Source of the DNA: an uncultured Prevotellaceae bacterium
GTDB lineage: Bacteria; Bacteroidota; Bacteroidia; Bacteroidales; Muribaculaceae
Reading direction: 5' to 3'
DNA: 53,271 nucleotides
Assembly: GCA_900322135.1 (NCBI GenBank)
Contig: ONYP01000017.1
Span: 1 to 53,271 of the forward strand
The translations under genes were made by a program, and so were the position numbers. The notes under the pieces are model-generated. The model did not search any database. It was not told the origin of the DNA and saw only the letters and a list, made by a program, of their open reading frames with translations. Shown one piece after another: positions 31,638 through 40,574 of this stretch. Within the stretch, counting starts at the first letter, position 1, and the number at the start of each line of letters is the position of its first letter.

Positions 31638-31911
31638 ACCATTTTTTTTGTGTAATTGTGAAATATGGGGTCTGTAAATGCTAAGCAACAAATATTATAT
31701 AGCTATAGCAAAAATTGTGCCAAATCCCTGTCAGGGCTGCACATAGTCAACTTACCGCATCTTGATAGGGCTGCGGGGTGTGGTGGGCAGTTGTGCTCTT
31801 GTGTTCTTCTCGAGATGGGGCTCCTGGAGTGGGCTTGTTATTGCGTCGCTAATGGGGCGTCGTGTGCTGTGAGGGGCTCGGGGCGGTGCGATGGCACTGG
31901 CTTGAGCCTGC
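31638..31911. other. Unexplained 274-bp region upstream of the second sigma gene
   Basis: The part next to the gene is AT-rich (ATATTATATAGCTATAG); the rest (about 31720-31910) is GC-rich with small palindromes such as CCCTGTCAGGG. I see no gene or housekeeping promoter. A small RNA is possible but not supported by any signature I could identify. Confidence 0.35.
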
Positions 31912-32103
31912 TCAGGATGATAATGTCAACTCGTTGTGCTCGTTGATAATCAGCTGTTCAACAATACCTGCCAGGGGCTTATCCAATGCTTCGGATAATT
32001 CCTTGAGTTTAGCTTTGGTCTCTTCAGAAATCAAGATTGATAACTGCACTCTTTTTCCATAAATTCTGGGCCTTCCGGCTCCGGGTCTTGATCCTCCTCT
32101 CAT
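31912..32103 (-). CDS. Small ribbon-helix-helix-like protein
   Basis: The 63-residue protein starts MRGGSRPGAGRPRIYGKRVQ. This Gly/Pro/Arg head is shared by many small Bacteroidota proteins linked to mobile or accessory DNA. The remainder, LSILISEETKAKLKELSEALDKPLAGIVEQLI, has the strand-helix-helix outline of Arc/CopG DNA-binding proteins. It could be an antitoxin-like or autoregulatory repressor, but no toxin gene is adjacent. A TATCTTTG -7 element lies at 32146-32139 on its strand. No mobile element is visible around it. Confidence 0.6.
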   Translation of the reverse strand: MRGGSRPGAGRPRIYGKRVQLSILISEETKAKLKELSEALDKPLAGIVEQLIINEHNELTLSS

Positions 32104-32415
32104 GTCATTCTAGTTTTTGGGGTTCTAGTTTCTGTCTGCAAAGATAATACAATTTTTTGAAATATTAGTCATTTTCGGTAATTTTTTTTCAAAATAATCA
32201 TGAAAATCAAGAATTTGCAATAAATATGGGATTTTTGCGCTTTCTATGGGCCCTGGCAAAGGACACTATTATTATCGGTAGTTCACGGCATTAGCCTTTT
32301 CATGGCGCTCTTTCTCGCTCGATGGGGTAGAAGAAATGAGGAGGTTATGACCCCACGGCCATAGCCCCCTCGGCTGAATTGTGTGATATGATATGAGTGT
32401 GTATCTTCCGGGTGG
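32104..32415. other. Intergenic region of 312 bp
   Basis: The region holds the -7 element of the small RHH-like gene (32139-32146) and an AT-rich tract (about 32148-32230). Nothing that looks coding is seen in 32240-32415, and no terminator was found for htrA. Confidence 0.5.
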
Positions 32416-33939
32416 TTAGTCCTCCTCGTCGTCGCTCAGGTCGACGGCATAGTAGACCTTCTTACCGGTGGGGTAGAAGCCCGTGATGAACATCACCTTG
32501 TCACTCTCGCCGCTGCGCATGATCTTGTTGTAGATGTTCTCCACATCGTCGCGCGAGTCGACAGGGAAGTTGTTGATGTCGGTGATGATGAAACCGTCAC
32601 GGATGCCTGCCTTCTTGAATTTGCCGGCTTTGACACCGACAACCTTCAGACCCTTGCTGATGGCGAGATCCTCTTTCTCCTCCTTGCTCAGCTCCGAGAA
32701 AGCACATCCCAGCGACATGACATCGCTCTGCTTGGTGATCTTGGTGTTGCCCTGGTCGTTCTTGAAGGTGACCGTGGTGCGCCTGAGCTTGTTGTCGCGG
32801 TAGTATTCGATTTCGGCCTTGTCGCCAGGACGCAGCTTGTTCATCTCCTCTTGCAACTCGCCGCTGTCCTTGACGGGGTTGCCGTTGAGTTTCACGATAA
32901 CATCGCCCTCTTGCAGGCCGGCTTCCTTGGCTGCGCCGCGGTCGGTGACACTGGCGACATAGATGCCCTCGGTCGTGGCGGTGATGTTCTCTTCCTTGGC
33001 TTTCTCGCTGGTAAGCGGCGCATACTGGATGCCCAGGACGGCGCGCTGCACGGTGCCGTACTGCTTGATGTCGGTGATGACTTTCTTGACCGTGTTGCTG
33101 GGAACGGCAAACGAGCATCCGCTGTAGTTACCCGTCTGGGAATAGATCATGGTGTTGATGCCGATGAGCTCGCCGGCTGTGTTCACCAGGGCGCCGCCCG
33201 AGTTGCCGGGATTAACGGCGGCATCGTGCTGGATAAAGGCCTTGATGCTGTTGTCTCCCGTGTTCATGCCGCGGGCTTTGGCGCTGATGATACCAGCTGT
33301 GACGGTGGAGTTGAAACCGAAGGGGTTGCCCACGGCGACACACCACTGGCCGGGCTTGACGGCATCGCTGTTGCCAAAGGTGATGGCGTGAAGATCCTTG
33401 GCGTTGATCTTGATGAGCGCGATATCGGTTTTCTCGTCGGTGCCGATAACGGTGGCGTTGTACTGACGATTGTTGTTGAGGGTGACCTCAAGCTTCTCGG
33501 CGCCGTCAATCACATGGTTGTTGGTGACGATGTAGCCGTCGTTGCTGATAATCACGCCAGAACCCATGCCCATGGGTTGAGGTTCGCTCTTCTGCGGCTG
33601 CTGCTGGCGACCGCGCTGTGAGCCTCCATAACCGGGGCCAAAGAAAAACTCAAACGGGTCAAAGAAATCCTGGCTCTGGCGGGGCGTGGCGTAGCTCTTG
33701 ATGCTCACTACACAGTTGATGGTGCTCTCGGCCACATCGGTAAAGTCGCGGCTCAGGTCCACGGCACGGGCCGATGTCTGTACTAGTCCGTCATTAACCT
33801 CCTTGCTGTCCTTGGTGAGGACATAGGTGTCGGTGATGATGCCCTTCTTTTCCAATTCGCTCGTCGCCATCATGGTGAGTGCCGAACCCATCATGGAGGC
33901 GGCAACAAACATAATTGCTAATTTCAAATTTCTTTTCAT
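32416..33939 (-). CDS. htrA: Periplasmic serine protease/chaperone HtrA (DegP-like)
   Basis: HtrA/DegP degrades or refolds damaged envelope proteins. The 507-residue protein has an N-terminal membrane or signal segment (LKLAIMFVAASMMGSALTMM) and a trypsin-like domain with the triad visible as His in NNHVIDGAE, Asp in EKTDIALI and Ser in NPGNSGGALV. Two PDZ domains follow (around EEGIYVASVTDRGAAKEAGL-like and VGVKAGKFKKAGIRDGFIIT segments). ATG 33939 is chosen because an upstream in-frame ATG adds 49 residues that run through the promoter. The promoter is TACATTTG at 34018-34011 on this strand, with TTG 19 nt away. All catalytic residues are intact. Confidence 0.95.
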   Translation of the reverse strand: MKRNLKLAIMFVAASMMGSALTMMATSELEKKGIITDTYVLTKDSKEVNDGLVQTSARAVDLSRDFTDVAESTINCVVSIKSYATPRQSQDFFDPFEFFFGPGYGGSQRGRQQQPQKSEPQPMGMGSGVIISNDGYIVTNNHVIDGAEKLEVTLNNNRQYNATVIGTDEKTDIALIKINAKDLHAITFGNSDAVKPGQWCVAVGNPFGFNSTVTAGIISAKARGMNTGDNSIKAFIQHDAAVNPGNSGGALVNTAGELIGINTMIYSQTGNYSGCSFAVPSNTVKKVITDIKQYGTVQRAVLGIQYAPLTSEKAKEENITATTEGIYVASVTDRGAAKEAGLQEGDVIVKLNGNPVKDSGELQEEMNKLRPGDKAEIEYYRDNKLRRTTVTFKNDQGNTKITKQSDVMSLGCAFSELSKEEKEDLAISKGLKVVGVKAGKFKKAGIRDGFIITDINNFPVDSRDDVENIYNKIMRSGESDKVMFITGFYPTGKKVYYAVDLSDDEED

Positions 33940-34010
33940 GTGTTCTTTTGTTAATTTATTATTGATTTTAATTTTTTCAAATGTTAAATTTAACTTTTCA
34001 AATTGTGTGC

Positions 34011-34040
34011 CAAATGTACAACCAAAAACGACAATAGCAA
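34011..34040 (-). promoter_or_regulatory. htrA promoter
   Basis: On the minus strand TTG (34040-34038), 19 nt, TACATTTG (34018-34011), giving a leader of about 65 nt. Confidence 0.75.
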
Positions 34041-34178
34041 TATTTTTGTCCTCGTTTTTAGAATTTATTAATAGCGGGAGTGTCACTTTTTAATTTGTTT
34101 TGCATTGTGCACCGGGATAATAACAATTGATGACATTTTGACACTGCTGCGCTGTCATGTTCTTGCAGATAATAAAGA

Positions 34179-34219
34179 CAATCCCGCCCGATGGGTATTG
34201 ACATCGAGCGGGAGGATTG
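34179..34219 (-). terminator. folC terminator hairpin
   Basis: An imperfect long stem (CAATCCCGCCCGATG with CATCGAGCGGGAGGATTG) lies 26 nt after the folC stop on the minus strand. Confidence 0.65.
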
Positions 34220-34244
34220 CGGTTGGATTTGTTGGTTGTGGTGG

Positions 34245-35573
34245 CTAGTCTTGCTCGTCGCCGTAGCCGAAGAGCTTGAGCAGCTCGGCAAGCACATACA
34301 TGCTGCCGCCCACATAGATGAGGTCTTTGGCCCGTGCCGCCTTGCGTGAGGCGTCGAGCGCGTCATCCACTTGGGTGTAGGCATTGCCGTGCAGGTTGAA
34401 GTTGGCTGCTGCCTGCTGCAGGTCGGCGGCTGTCATGCTGCGCGAGGTTTGGGCTTGGGTGAAATAGTACTGGGCGTCCTTGGGTAATCTCTTGAGCATG
34501 GTAGTGACATCCTTGTCGCCCATGAATCCCAGCACCATGTGCAGCTTGTCATATTTCTGGCGCTTGAGCTGCTGGAGCATCTGTTCCCATCCGGGGGGAT
34601 TGTGTGCCGAGTCGCACAGGATGAGCGGTTTGTCGCTCAGCTTCATCCACCGTCCCATCAGGCCGGTGTTCTCAACGACATGGGCAAAGCCCTCGCGCAC
34701 GGCGGCGGCCTTGATGCGGTAATTCATTTCCTTGAGCAGGTTGAGTGTCACCAGTACCGTGTTGCAGTTTTCCACCTGATAGTCGCCCGTGAGTTGGCAA
34801 TCGATGATGCCGTGGCTCTTGGTGTTGAGACGCAGCACACCGTCGACATGATGCGCGTTGACCACTTCGGGCGCGTCTTGGGCAAATGTGGGAACGACAG
34901 CCTTGCGGCTGGCCTCGTCAATAATGACATCCCTGACGACACCGTCGGCATGGCCCACGATGACAGGACGCTTTTGCTTGATGATGCCGGCCTTCTCGTG
35001 CGTGATTTCCTGGAGCGTATTGCCCAGGAACTGCTGGTGCTCCAGCCCGATGTTGGTGATGATGCTCACCTCGGGGGTGACAATGTTGGTGCTGTCGAGC
35101 CTGCCGCCCAGCCCGGTCTCGATAACGGCGATGTTGACATTGCGCCAGGCGAAGTAGTCAAAGGCCATCGTCGAGGTCAGCTCAAAGAACGAGGGCTCAT
35201 AGCCCTCAAGGCTTTTTTTCTTGTAGTCGGCGACCCATTTCATCACATAGTTGCGGCTCACTTTCTTGCCGTTAACGCGGATGCGTTCCCTGAAATCTAC
35301 CAGATGGGGCGAGGTGAACAGGCCCACGCGGTAGCCGCACTGCTGCAGGCAGGACGCCAGCAGGTGGGCTGTGGAGCCCTTGCCGTTGGTGCCGGCGATG
35401 TGGATGATGCGGTAGTGGCGGTGAGGCTCGCCATACAGTTTGTCAAGGGCGATGCTGGTGTCGAGCCCGGGCTTGTAGCCCGATGCTCCCTCGCGTTCAA
35501 AGGCGGGACGCTGGTTGAACAGGTAATCCAGGGTCTGCTTCCACAAGCGGCGCAATTCTTCTTTTCGTGCCAT
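34245..35573 (-). CDS. folC: Bifunctional folylpolyglutamate / dihydrofolate synthase
   Basis: FolC adds L-glutamate to dihydropteroate and extends polyglutamate tails on folates, using ATP. The 442-residue protein is a Mur-ligase relative with the P-loop HIAGTNGKGSTAHLL, the folate-site FTSPHLVDFRERIRVNG, FELTSTMAFDYFAW, and ETGLGGRLDSTN. The second domain includes LILCDSAHNPPGWEQML and a C-terminal VGGSMYVLAELL. All key motifs are present. It acts after FolP, which is encoded 13 kb away in this window. No -7 element was evident upstream; the next 300 bases hold repeats. Confidence 0.95.
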   Translation of the reverse strand: MARKEELRRLWKQTLDYLFNQRPAFEREGASGYKPGLDTSIALDKLYGEPHRHYRIIHIAGTNGKGSTAHLLASCLQQCGYRVGLFTSPHLVDFRERIRVNGKKVSRNYVMKWVADYKKKSLEGYEPSFFELTSTMAFDYFAWRNVNIAVIETGLGGRLDSTNIVTPEVSIITNIGLEHQQFLGNTLQEITHEKAGIIKQKRPVIVGHADGVVRDVIIDEASRKAVVPTFAQDAPEVVNAHHVDGVLRLNTKSHGIIDCQLTGDYQVENCNTVLVTLNLLKEMNYRIKAAAVREGFAHVVENTGLMGRWMKLSDKPLILCDSAHNPPGWEQMLQQLKRQKYDKLHMVLGFMGDKDVTTMLKRLPKDAQYYFTQAQTSRSMTAADLQQAAANFNLHGNAYTQVDDALDASRKAARAKDLIYVGGSMYVLAELLKLFGYGDEQD

Positions 35574-35873
35574 ATGATAGGTCGTTTATTTTTTCAAGTT
35601 TAAGCAGTGATGAGCGCTTCGTGACTTGAAGGTTAAAGGTTGATGGTTAGAGGTTAGTGAAGAAAAACTCCATAATTTCTAGATTTATAATGAGTTGTCA
35701 GACCTCTCTAAACTCTAAACTGCGAGCGCAGCGAGCATAAACGCGGAGCCTCTCTAAACTCTAACCACTAAACTCTAAACCTCAAGTTTTTAAAGTGGCG
35801 CAGCTGCTTTAGAAACTTGAATATTATATATAATGTCCATGCAACTCTCGCGGCATGACTCCTTCAACATTTT
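35574..35873. repeat. Intergenic inverted and direct repeats between folC and rnpB
   Basis: An imperfect 33-bp inverted repeat (35625-35657 with 35754-35786; 26 of 33 positions match) encloses two copies of the 16-mer CCTCTCTAAACTCTAA (35703-35718 and 35749-35764). A further hairpin (TCAAGTTT 35782-35789 with AAACTTGA 35813-35820) lies beside it. The segment has no gene. Confidence 0.75.
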
Positions 35874-35879
35874 AAAAAA

Positions 35880-36246
35880 GCAGTATGGCTGTAAGCCGGG
35901 TTATGTGCCTGCCGTGACGGCAGGTGCCTGTCATTTATCTGTCCGGCGCATTGCTGCGACGGTATAGCGTTCTACCCCCCGGCAATGGACGAGCAGCCCT
36001 TAAATGCCGGTATACATGAACTTGCAACTCACAGGTAGTGCGGCACGCTGTGTCGCCACAGCGCCCGGTGGGCTCTTACCCCGCCTTTTCACCCTTACCG
36101 CTTGCGCGGCGGTTGTTTTCTGTCACCTTAACCCTACGGTCACCCGCAGCTTCCCGTTAAGAAATGTGATGCTCTGTGTTGCCCGGACTTTCCTCTCGCA
36201 ACCATGTGATGTTAACGAGCGACAAGCCACCATACTGCTCACTTTT
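35880..36246 (-). ncRNA. rnpB: RNase P RNA
   Basis: The catalytic RNA of RNase P, which removes tRNA 5' leaders. On the minus strand it has the conserved GAGGAAAGTCCGGGC core (36195-36181) and the 3' ATAACCCGGCTTACAG (35904-35889). Helix P1 is a perfect 9-bp pairing of GCAGTATGG (36238-36230) with CCATACTGC (35888-35880), directly followed by six T residues that serve as terminator. The 5' end is set near 36246 from the promoter, so the length is about 367 nt, normal for a bacterial type A molecule. Confidence 0.95.
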
Positions 36247-36252
36247 GGACTG

Positions 36253-36283
36253 CAAAATTACAACGATTTCTCAACTGTCGCAA
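36253..36283 (-). promoter_or_regulatory. rnpB promoter
   Basis: On the minus strand TTG (36283-36281), 20 nt, TAATTTTG (36260-36253): a full match, directly upstream of the RNase P RNA 5' end. Confidence 0.85.
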
Positions 36284-36422
36284 ATCTTTTGCCGCTTCCT
36301 TGCCGTTGCGGCTCATTATGGCCGATGGCACCTGTGGCGTGTTTGGGCTCTTTTTATCGATGCCCGCTGCAATTTGAAATGCCGTTTTCCGTTATGATAA
36401 TAACCAGATAACAACAAACGCC

Positions 36423-38144
36423 ATGGGTTTCATCAAGAAGTTTTCTTTTAGTGCAATGGTCGAGCGCCTTGGCCAGAGTTTCAAGCGCTTTCCGATAGCG
36501 ATGGTGCTTACTGCTTTCCTGACTTGTTTCCTCATCTTTTTGAACCACGGGGGTGATCACGCGGTGAGCGACAAGATGATGTTTTTGCTCATTTTCTATC
36601 CTGCCACGGGAGCCTTGTTGGCCGTGGCGATATCGTTGCTCACCGAGGATTTCAAGAGCAAGGTCCTACGCTGGATATTGCCTGCCTTTGTCCAACTCGT
36701 GTGGTTTGCGGTGTCGGTCTGGCTGGCGCAGTTCGACCGATTCTCCTTGCCCCAGGCGATTGCCGTGAGCGCCACAGTGGCGGCCTTCGCATTCGCCGTC
36801 TTTCTCCTTTGTTTTTACCGTAAGAGAATGGAAATCCCGTTCTGGAACTTCTCAGTTCGCACACTGGGTGCGCTATTGGCGGCGTTGGCCATTGCCGGCA
36901 TTTTGACCTTAGGCCTGATTCTGCTCGTGGAGTCGTTAAAAATGCTCTTCGGTCTGGATTTTGATTACAAGACTGATGTGGATATCGTAACCGTGTGTAT
37001 GGTCTTGTTGGCACCGATGCTGTTCATGAACCTCATCCCCAGGGGAGAGATGAAATATCTTAACGAGGTGCCTGAGTACTCCCGTTTTGCCAAGGGCGTC
37101 GTGCAATACCTGTTCTTGCCGCTGCTCGGGCTGTACATGCTCACGCTCTATGCCTACGCCATCAAGATTCTGTTGCAGTGGTCGCTACCCGTCGGCGGCG
37201 TGAGTTATCTGGTCACGGGCAGCATGATGCTCATGGTCTTGCTCATCTATATCACCTATCCGCTCCAGCACCTCGAGGGCAACAGGCTCTTCAAGCAGGT
37301 GGCCCGCTGGCTGCCTGTGGTGATGCTGCCCTTGCTCGCACTGATGACAATCGCCATCGCTCGTCGTCTGAGCGACTACGGCATCACCGTGAGCCGCCTC
37401 TACCTGCTGGTGTTCAACCTGTGGTGCTATGCTGTGTGCCTGTGGCTGATTTTTACGCGCAACAAGCGCATCTGGCTCATCCCGGCATCCTTTGCCGTTA
37501 TCCTATTCCTTATCTCGGTGGGGCCGCAGAGTATCCCCAACATCACGCGTGACATGTTGAAGAAAGAGATCAAGGGCCTCCTGGTGTCATCAGGTGTCAA
37601 TGATATCCCCGTTTCAGGCGGAACCTATGAGCAGTGGCTCAAAACCGCCGACCCCAAGGTGGCTGCAGCCGTTGACTCCAAACTCGATTACCTGAAAACT
37701 GACTATGGCTTTGAGACCATCAGCGACCTGGTCCAGAAGGATGCCATCCTTGGCAAACTGCGTGTCGCTGTCGACACCGCCGACACTTCCGTTGCCGTGT
37801 CGACCGAGTATTTCAGGAATGAACATCTAATCAAGTATGTGACCCTGCCGCAAGGCTACTCCAAGATGACCAAAGTGGACTTCTGCGAGTCGGACATCCC
37901 GTTGAATAAGGATAACCGTTTGTCGATAAGAATCTCTGACCAGGTCGGAACAGGCTATCAGTTTGTATTGGACAGTAAGCTGCTGGCCGCGCACGACATT
38001 GAGCGGAACATCGAGCGTCAGGACCTTGAGCCCATCATTGTCGACAACGGCGAGCAACTGCTCATGATTGACGAGTATTTCTTGAACACAAACACCGACG
38101 CCACCTGCTACCTTAACCTTTCAGGCATCCTCTTCACCAAGTAG
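36423..38144 (+). CDS. DUF4153 multi-pass membrane protein
   Basis: The 573-residue protein has about ten hydrophobic helices in its first 375 residues (for example IAMVLTAFLTCFLIFL, LGALLAALAIAGILTLGLILLV, VVMLPLLALMTIAIA, LIPASFAVILFLISVG). A soluble C-terminal domain of about 190 residues then begins near NITRDMLKKEIKGLL. This layout matches DUF4153-type proteins of Bacteroidota and Firmicutes, whose function is unknown. The soluble tail is probably extracytoplasmic. The gene is divergent from rnpB; no -7 element on its strand was convincing. A small stem (GCCCTA/TAGGGC, 38144-38160) overlaps its stop codon and may end the transcript. Confidence 0.8.
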   Translation: MGFIKKFSFSAMVERLGQSFKRFPIAMVLTAFLTCFLIFLNHGGDHAVSDKMMFLLIFYPATGALLAVAISLLTEDFKSKVLRWILPAFVQLVWFAVSVWLAQFDRFSLPQAIAVSATVAAFAFAVFLLCFYRKRMEIPFWNFSVRTLGALLAALAIAGILTLGLILLVESLKMLFGLDFDYKTDVDIVTVCMVLLAPMLFMNLIPRGEMKYLNEVPEYSRFAKGVVQYLFLPLLGLYMLTLYAYAIKILLQWSLPVGGVSYLVTGSMMLMVLLIYITYPLQHLEGNRLFKQVARWLPVVMLPLLALMTIAIARRLSDYGITVSRLYLLVFNLWCYAVCLWLIFTRNKRIWLIPASFAVILFLISVGPQSIPNITRDMLKKEIKGLLVSSGVNDIPVSGGTYEQWLKTADPKVAAAVDSKLDYLKTDYGFETISDLVQKDAILGKLRVAVDTADTSVAVSTEYFRNEHLIKYVTLPQGYSKMTKVDFCESDIPLNKDNRLSIRISDQVGTGYQFVLDSKLLAAHDIERNIERQDLEPIIVDNGEQLLMIDEYFLNTNTDATCYLNLSGILFTK

Positions 38145-38368
38145 CCCTAAAACATAGGGCAATGTATTGCCGTGGGGCCAAAGATGGGTTGAAGCTACGA
38201 CCCTATAGCTCGGCGTAGCCCATTAATGGTTCTGCAAGGCCCATATAAATTCGTATAATTCGAAGACAAAAAGCCATAACGGCTTGGGCCGACATCTGTA
38301 CCGTTTCAAAACATGATACCCGCGGCCAGGAAAAAGTGCGCTTGTTGATAACTTTTTTTTGACCTTTA

Positions 38369-38401
38369 TTGCAATAGTGACGGTTTTTGGCAGTAATTTT
38401 G
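38369..38401 (+). promoter_or_regulatory. Promoter of the secreted modular protein
   Basis: TAATTTTG (38394-38401) with a TTG at 38369-38371, spaced 22 nt, slightly long. The leader is about 17 nt to ATG 38425. Confidence 0.55.
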
Positions 38402-38424
38402 TACCAGAAATTATTAATGTGCAA

Positions 38425-40404
38425 ATGAATCGTTTTTACTCCCTTTTTTTGATGGCCTTTTTGGCCTACTTTTTTACATTGCAGGCAGCCGAGGTGACCT
38501 TTGACTTCTCGACCGCCGAGGGTATTACTGCCATGGGATACGCTGTGCCCGAGCAAAGTGCCGGAACCAATCTGGTAGACGCCGGTCCTGTGACCGTCGA
38601 CGGCGTGTCGCTGTCGGCTGTCAATGGTGCAACCCCGACGCGCATCTGGAACTCACAGGGCAGTTTTTCCCTGCGTATCTATGTTGACGGCTCCATCACC
38701 TTCTCGGTAGCTGAAGGCAGCATTACGGGCGTCACCATCAATGCCGCCAACACCAGCAACTTTGACCTGTTGGCCGATGTGGGCGACTATAGCGTTGATG
38801 GCGGTGTGGGCTCATGGACGGGCAACGCCGCATCGGTGACCTTTACCCATTTCGGCACCAAGAACGCCCAGGTCGCCAGCATTGTGGTGACCACCAGCGG
38901 TGAGGGACCTGTTGACCCCGACCCCGAAGACCCCATCGACCCCGACATCTTCAAACTCGACTCGCTCCATCACCTGGCTGCGCTTGAGGACGGCACCCCG
39001 TTCCAGTTCACCAGCGATGTCTATGTCAACTACCAGTGGAACGACCACCTGTGGGTGATGCAACTCGACGATGAGGGTAATGCCCTCGCGGGCGTTATCT
39101 ACGGCGACACCGGCAAGCAATACCAGCTGGGCGCTGTCATCCCCGCCGGTTGGACGGGCGTGAAGCAGACCTACAGGAGCCTGGTGGAGATTGGTCAGCC
39201 TGCCCACTTTGCCAATGCCAAGGGTGTCCTCGATGAGGATTACTACTCTGCGTTTGACTGCACAGGCTATATGAGATATGTAGACAACCCCGAGGAGGGA
39301 TGGGTAAACTACAAGGTGTCGTTTGATGGCGTGCGGTTGAGTGATATTGAGCAGAATGGCATGTTCACCATCATCAGCAACGAGACCGACGATGACGGCA
39401 ATCCCGTCAAGGTCACGATGGCAGGATTCAACAAGTTTGCTATCGATTATCCCGAGGTTGACCCCACCGAACTCTATTCCATCGAGGGCATGATGACCAT
39501 CTACTACGACATGATGGAGTTGTTCCCCATCAGCATCAAGTCAGACCCCGGCACGCGCCTGTGGAAGGTGCTCTATGAGGGCGAGGACGGCATGCAGTAC
39601 AAGGTCAACGATACCCTGTATGTCGCTGCCGTGAGCGATGCTGCCGACGGCAAGCTGGTTTATGTGACCGATAATGTTTCCGAGATCTATTACGACACCT
39701 ACGAGGATTGGGGCTATGCCGAATGGATGGCATGGTACCCCGACTGGATTGCACTGGACTGCTCGGGCGACGACGAACTGTTCAATGCCCTTGCCGGTCA
39801 AACCGTCCTCAAGCCTGCTACCGTCAAGGGTACGCTGGCCGATCGCTTGACTAATCCCCGTCTGGTGCTGAACAGCACGCCCGCCGCTATCCCCGATGCT
39901 GAATATCCCACGCTGACCGTGTTTGACTATGACCTGAGCAATGACTACCTGGGTGCAATGGGCAATGAACTGGGTCGCATCGACGGTTACTTCTTCTATA
40001 AGGACGGCAAGCCCTGCATCTGCAGCGAGGAGGATACGGTCGTGGTTAACCTGTGCTTCGATTACGCTCCTGAATTGGAGGCTGAAATGGCAGCCAAGGA
40101 AGGTTTCAACTTCGGTCTCCTGTCCATCTTCAAACTGGTGGAGCCGTGGGAAGAGAATTTGCCCGCATCGATGCGCCGCGTCAGCGCCAACGCCGATGAC
40201 TACTACACCAACTACATCGTCTATCCGCTCCAGATCCTCTCATCGGCTTCGGTCGACGAGACGAGCATGGGCAAGCAGGTCGTTGATGTGAAGTATGTCA
40301 CCCCGTCAGGCATCACTAGCGAGACCCCGCAAGAGGGTGTCAACATCGTGATAATGACCCACGGCGACGGCTCCCGCACTGCCGTTAAACGCATTGGTAG
40401 GTAA
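38425..40404 (+). CDS. Secreted multidomain protein with possible C-terminal sorting tail
   Basis: The 659-residue protein has a signal peptide (MNRFYSLFLMAFLAYFFTLQA) and an N-terminal beta-sandwich-like module of about 130 residues (VTFDFSTAEGITAMGYAVP ... VASIVVTTSG). A Pro/Asp linker (PVDPDPEDPIDPD) then leads to a region with two or three OB-like repeats (VYVNYQWNDHLWVMQLDDEG, later KVNDTLYVAAVSDAADGKLV). The last 38 residues (VKYVTPSGITSETPQEG then VNIVIMTHGDGSRTAVKRIG) resemble a tail that recurs on exported Bacteroidales proteins and may act in sorting. I cannot name a family. ATG 38425 is chosen over an upstream in-frame codon at 38359 because it starts the signal peptide and lies after the promoter. 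Confidence 0.65.
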   Translation: MNRFYSLFLMAFLAYFFTLQAAEVTFDFSTAEGITAMGYAVPEQSAGTNLVDAGPVTVDGVSLSAVNGATPTRIWNSQGSFSLRIYVDGSITFSVAEGSITGVTINAANTSNFDLLADVGDYSVDGGVGSWTGNAASVTFTHFGTKNAQVASIVVTTSGEGPVDPDPEDPIDPDIFKLDSLHHLAALEDGTPFQFTSDVYVNYQWNDHLWVMQLDDEGNALAGVIYGDTGKQYQLGAVIPAGWTGVKQTYRSLVEIGQPAHFANAKGVLDEDYYSAFDCTGYMRYVDNPEEGWVNYKVSFDGVRLSDIEQNGMFTIISNETDDDGNPVKVTMAGFNKFAIDYPEVDPTELYSIEGMMTIYYDMMELFPISIKSDPGTRLWKVLYEGEDGMQYKVNDTLYVAAVSDAADGKLVYVTDNVSEIYYDTYEDWGYAEWMAWYPDWIALDCSGDDELFNALAGQTVLKPATVKGTLADRLTNPRLVLNSTPAAIPDAEYPTLTVFDYDLSNDYLGAMGNELGRIDGYFFYKDGKPCICSEEDTVVVNLCFDYAPELEAEMAAKEGFNFGLLSIFKLVEPWEENLPASMRRVSANADDYYTNYIVYPLQILSSASVDETSMGKQVVDVKYVTPSGITSETPQEGVNIVIMTHGDGSRTAVKRIGR

Positions 40405-40422
40405 TCCCGACATACCATAACA

Positions 40423-40467
40423 AAAAGCAGCTGGACAATCTGAGCAACAGATTGTCCAGCTGCTTTT
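40423..40467. terminator. Perfect 19-bp bidirectional terminator
   Basis: AAAAGCAGCTGGACAATCT (40423-40441) pairs with its complement (40449-40467) over a 7-nt loop. A- and T-rich ends give short U-tracts in both directions between convergent genes. Confidence 0.9.
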
Positions 40468-40574
40468 CAATCCCCGGTTGCTGGTGCCGGGAATATATCT
40501 CGTGCTTTGTCCAAAAGAACAAACCTGGTGCCCAGGCGTGAGGATAGAACAGTGCCGATGCCGAACGGGCGGCT

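Noticed and set aside
31720-31910. 6S or other small RNA
   Set aside because: I tried to fold the region as one long bulged hairpin and found no consistent pairing or promoter; left as unexplained.
33940-34086. 49-residue N-terminal extension of HtrA
   Set aside because: It would be translated from sequence upstream of the predicted transcript start and would hide the export segment.
34539-35603. Plus-strand open frame of 354 codons opposite folC
   Set aside because: folC motifs are unmistakable, and the opposing frame has no motif or start context.
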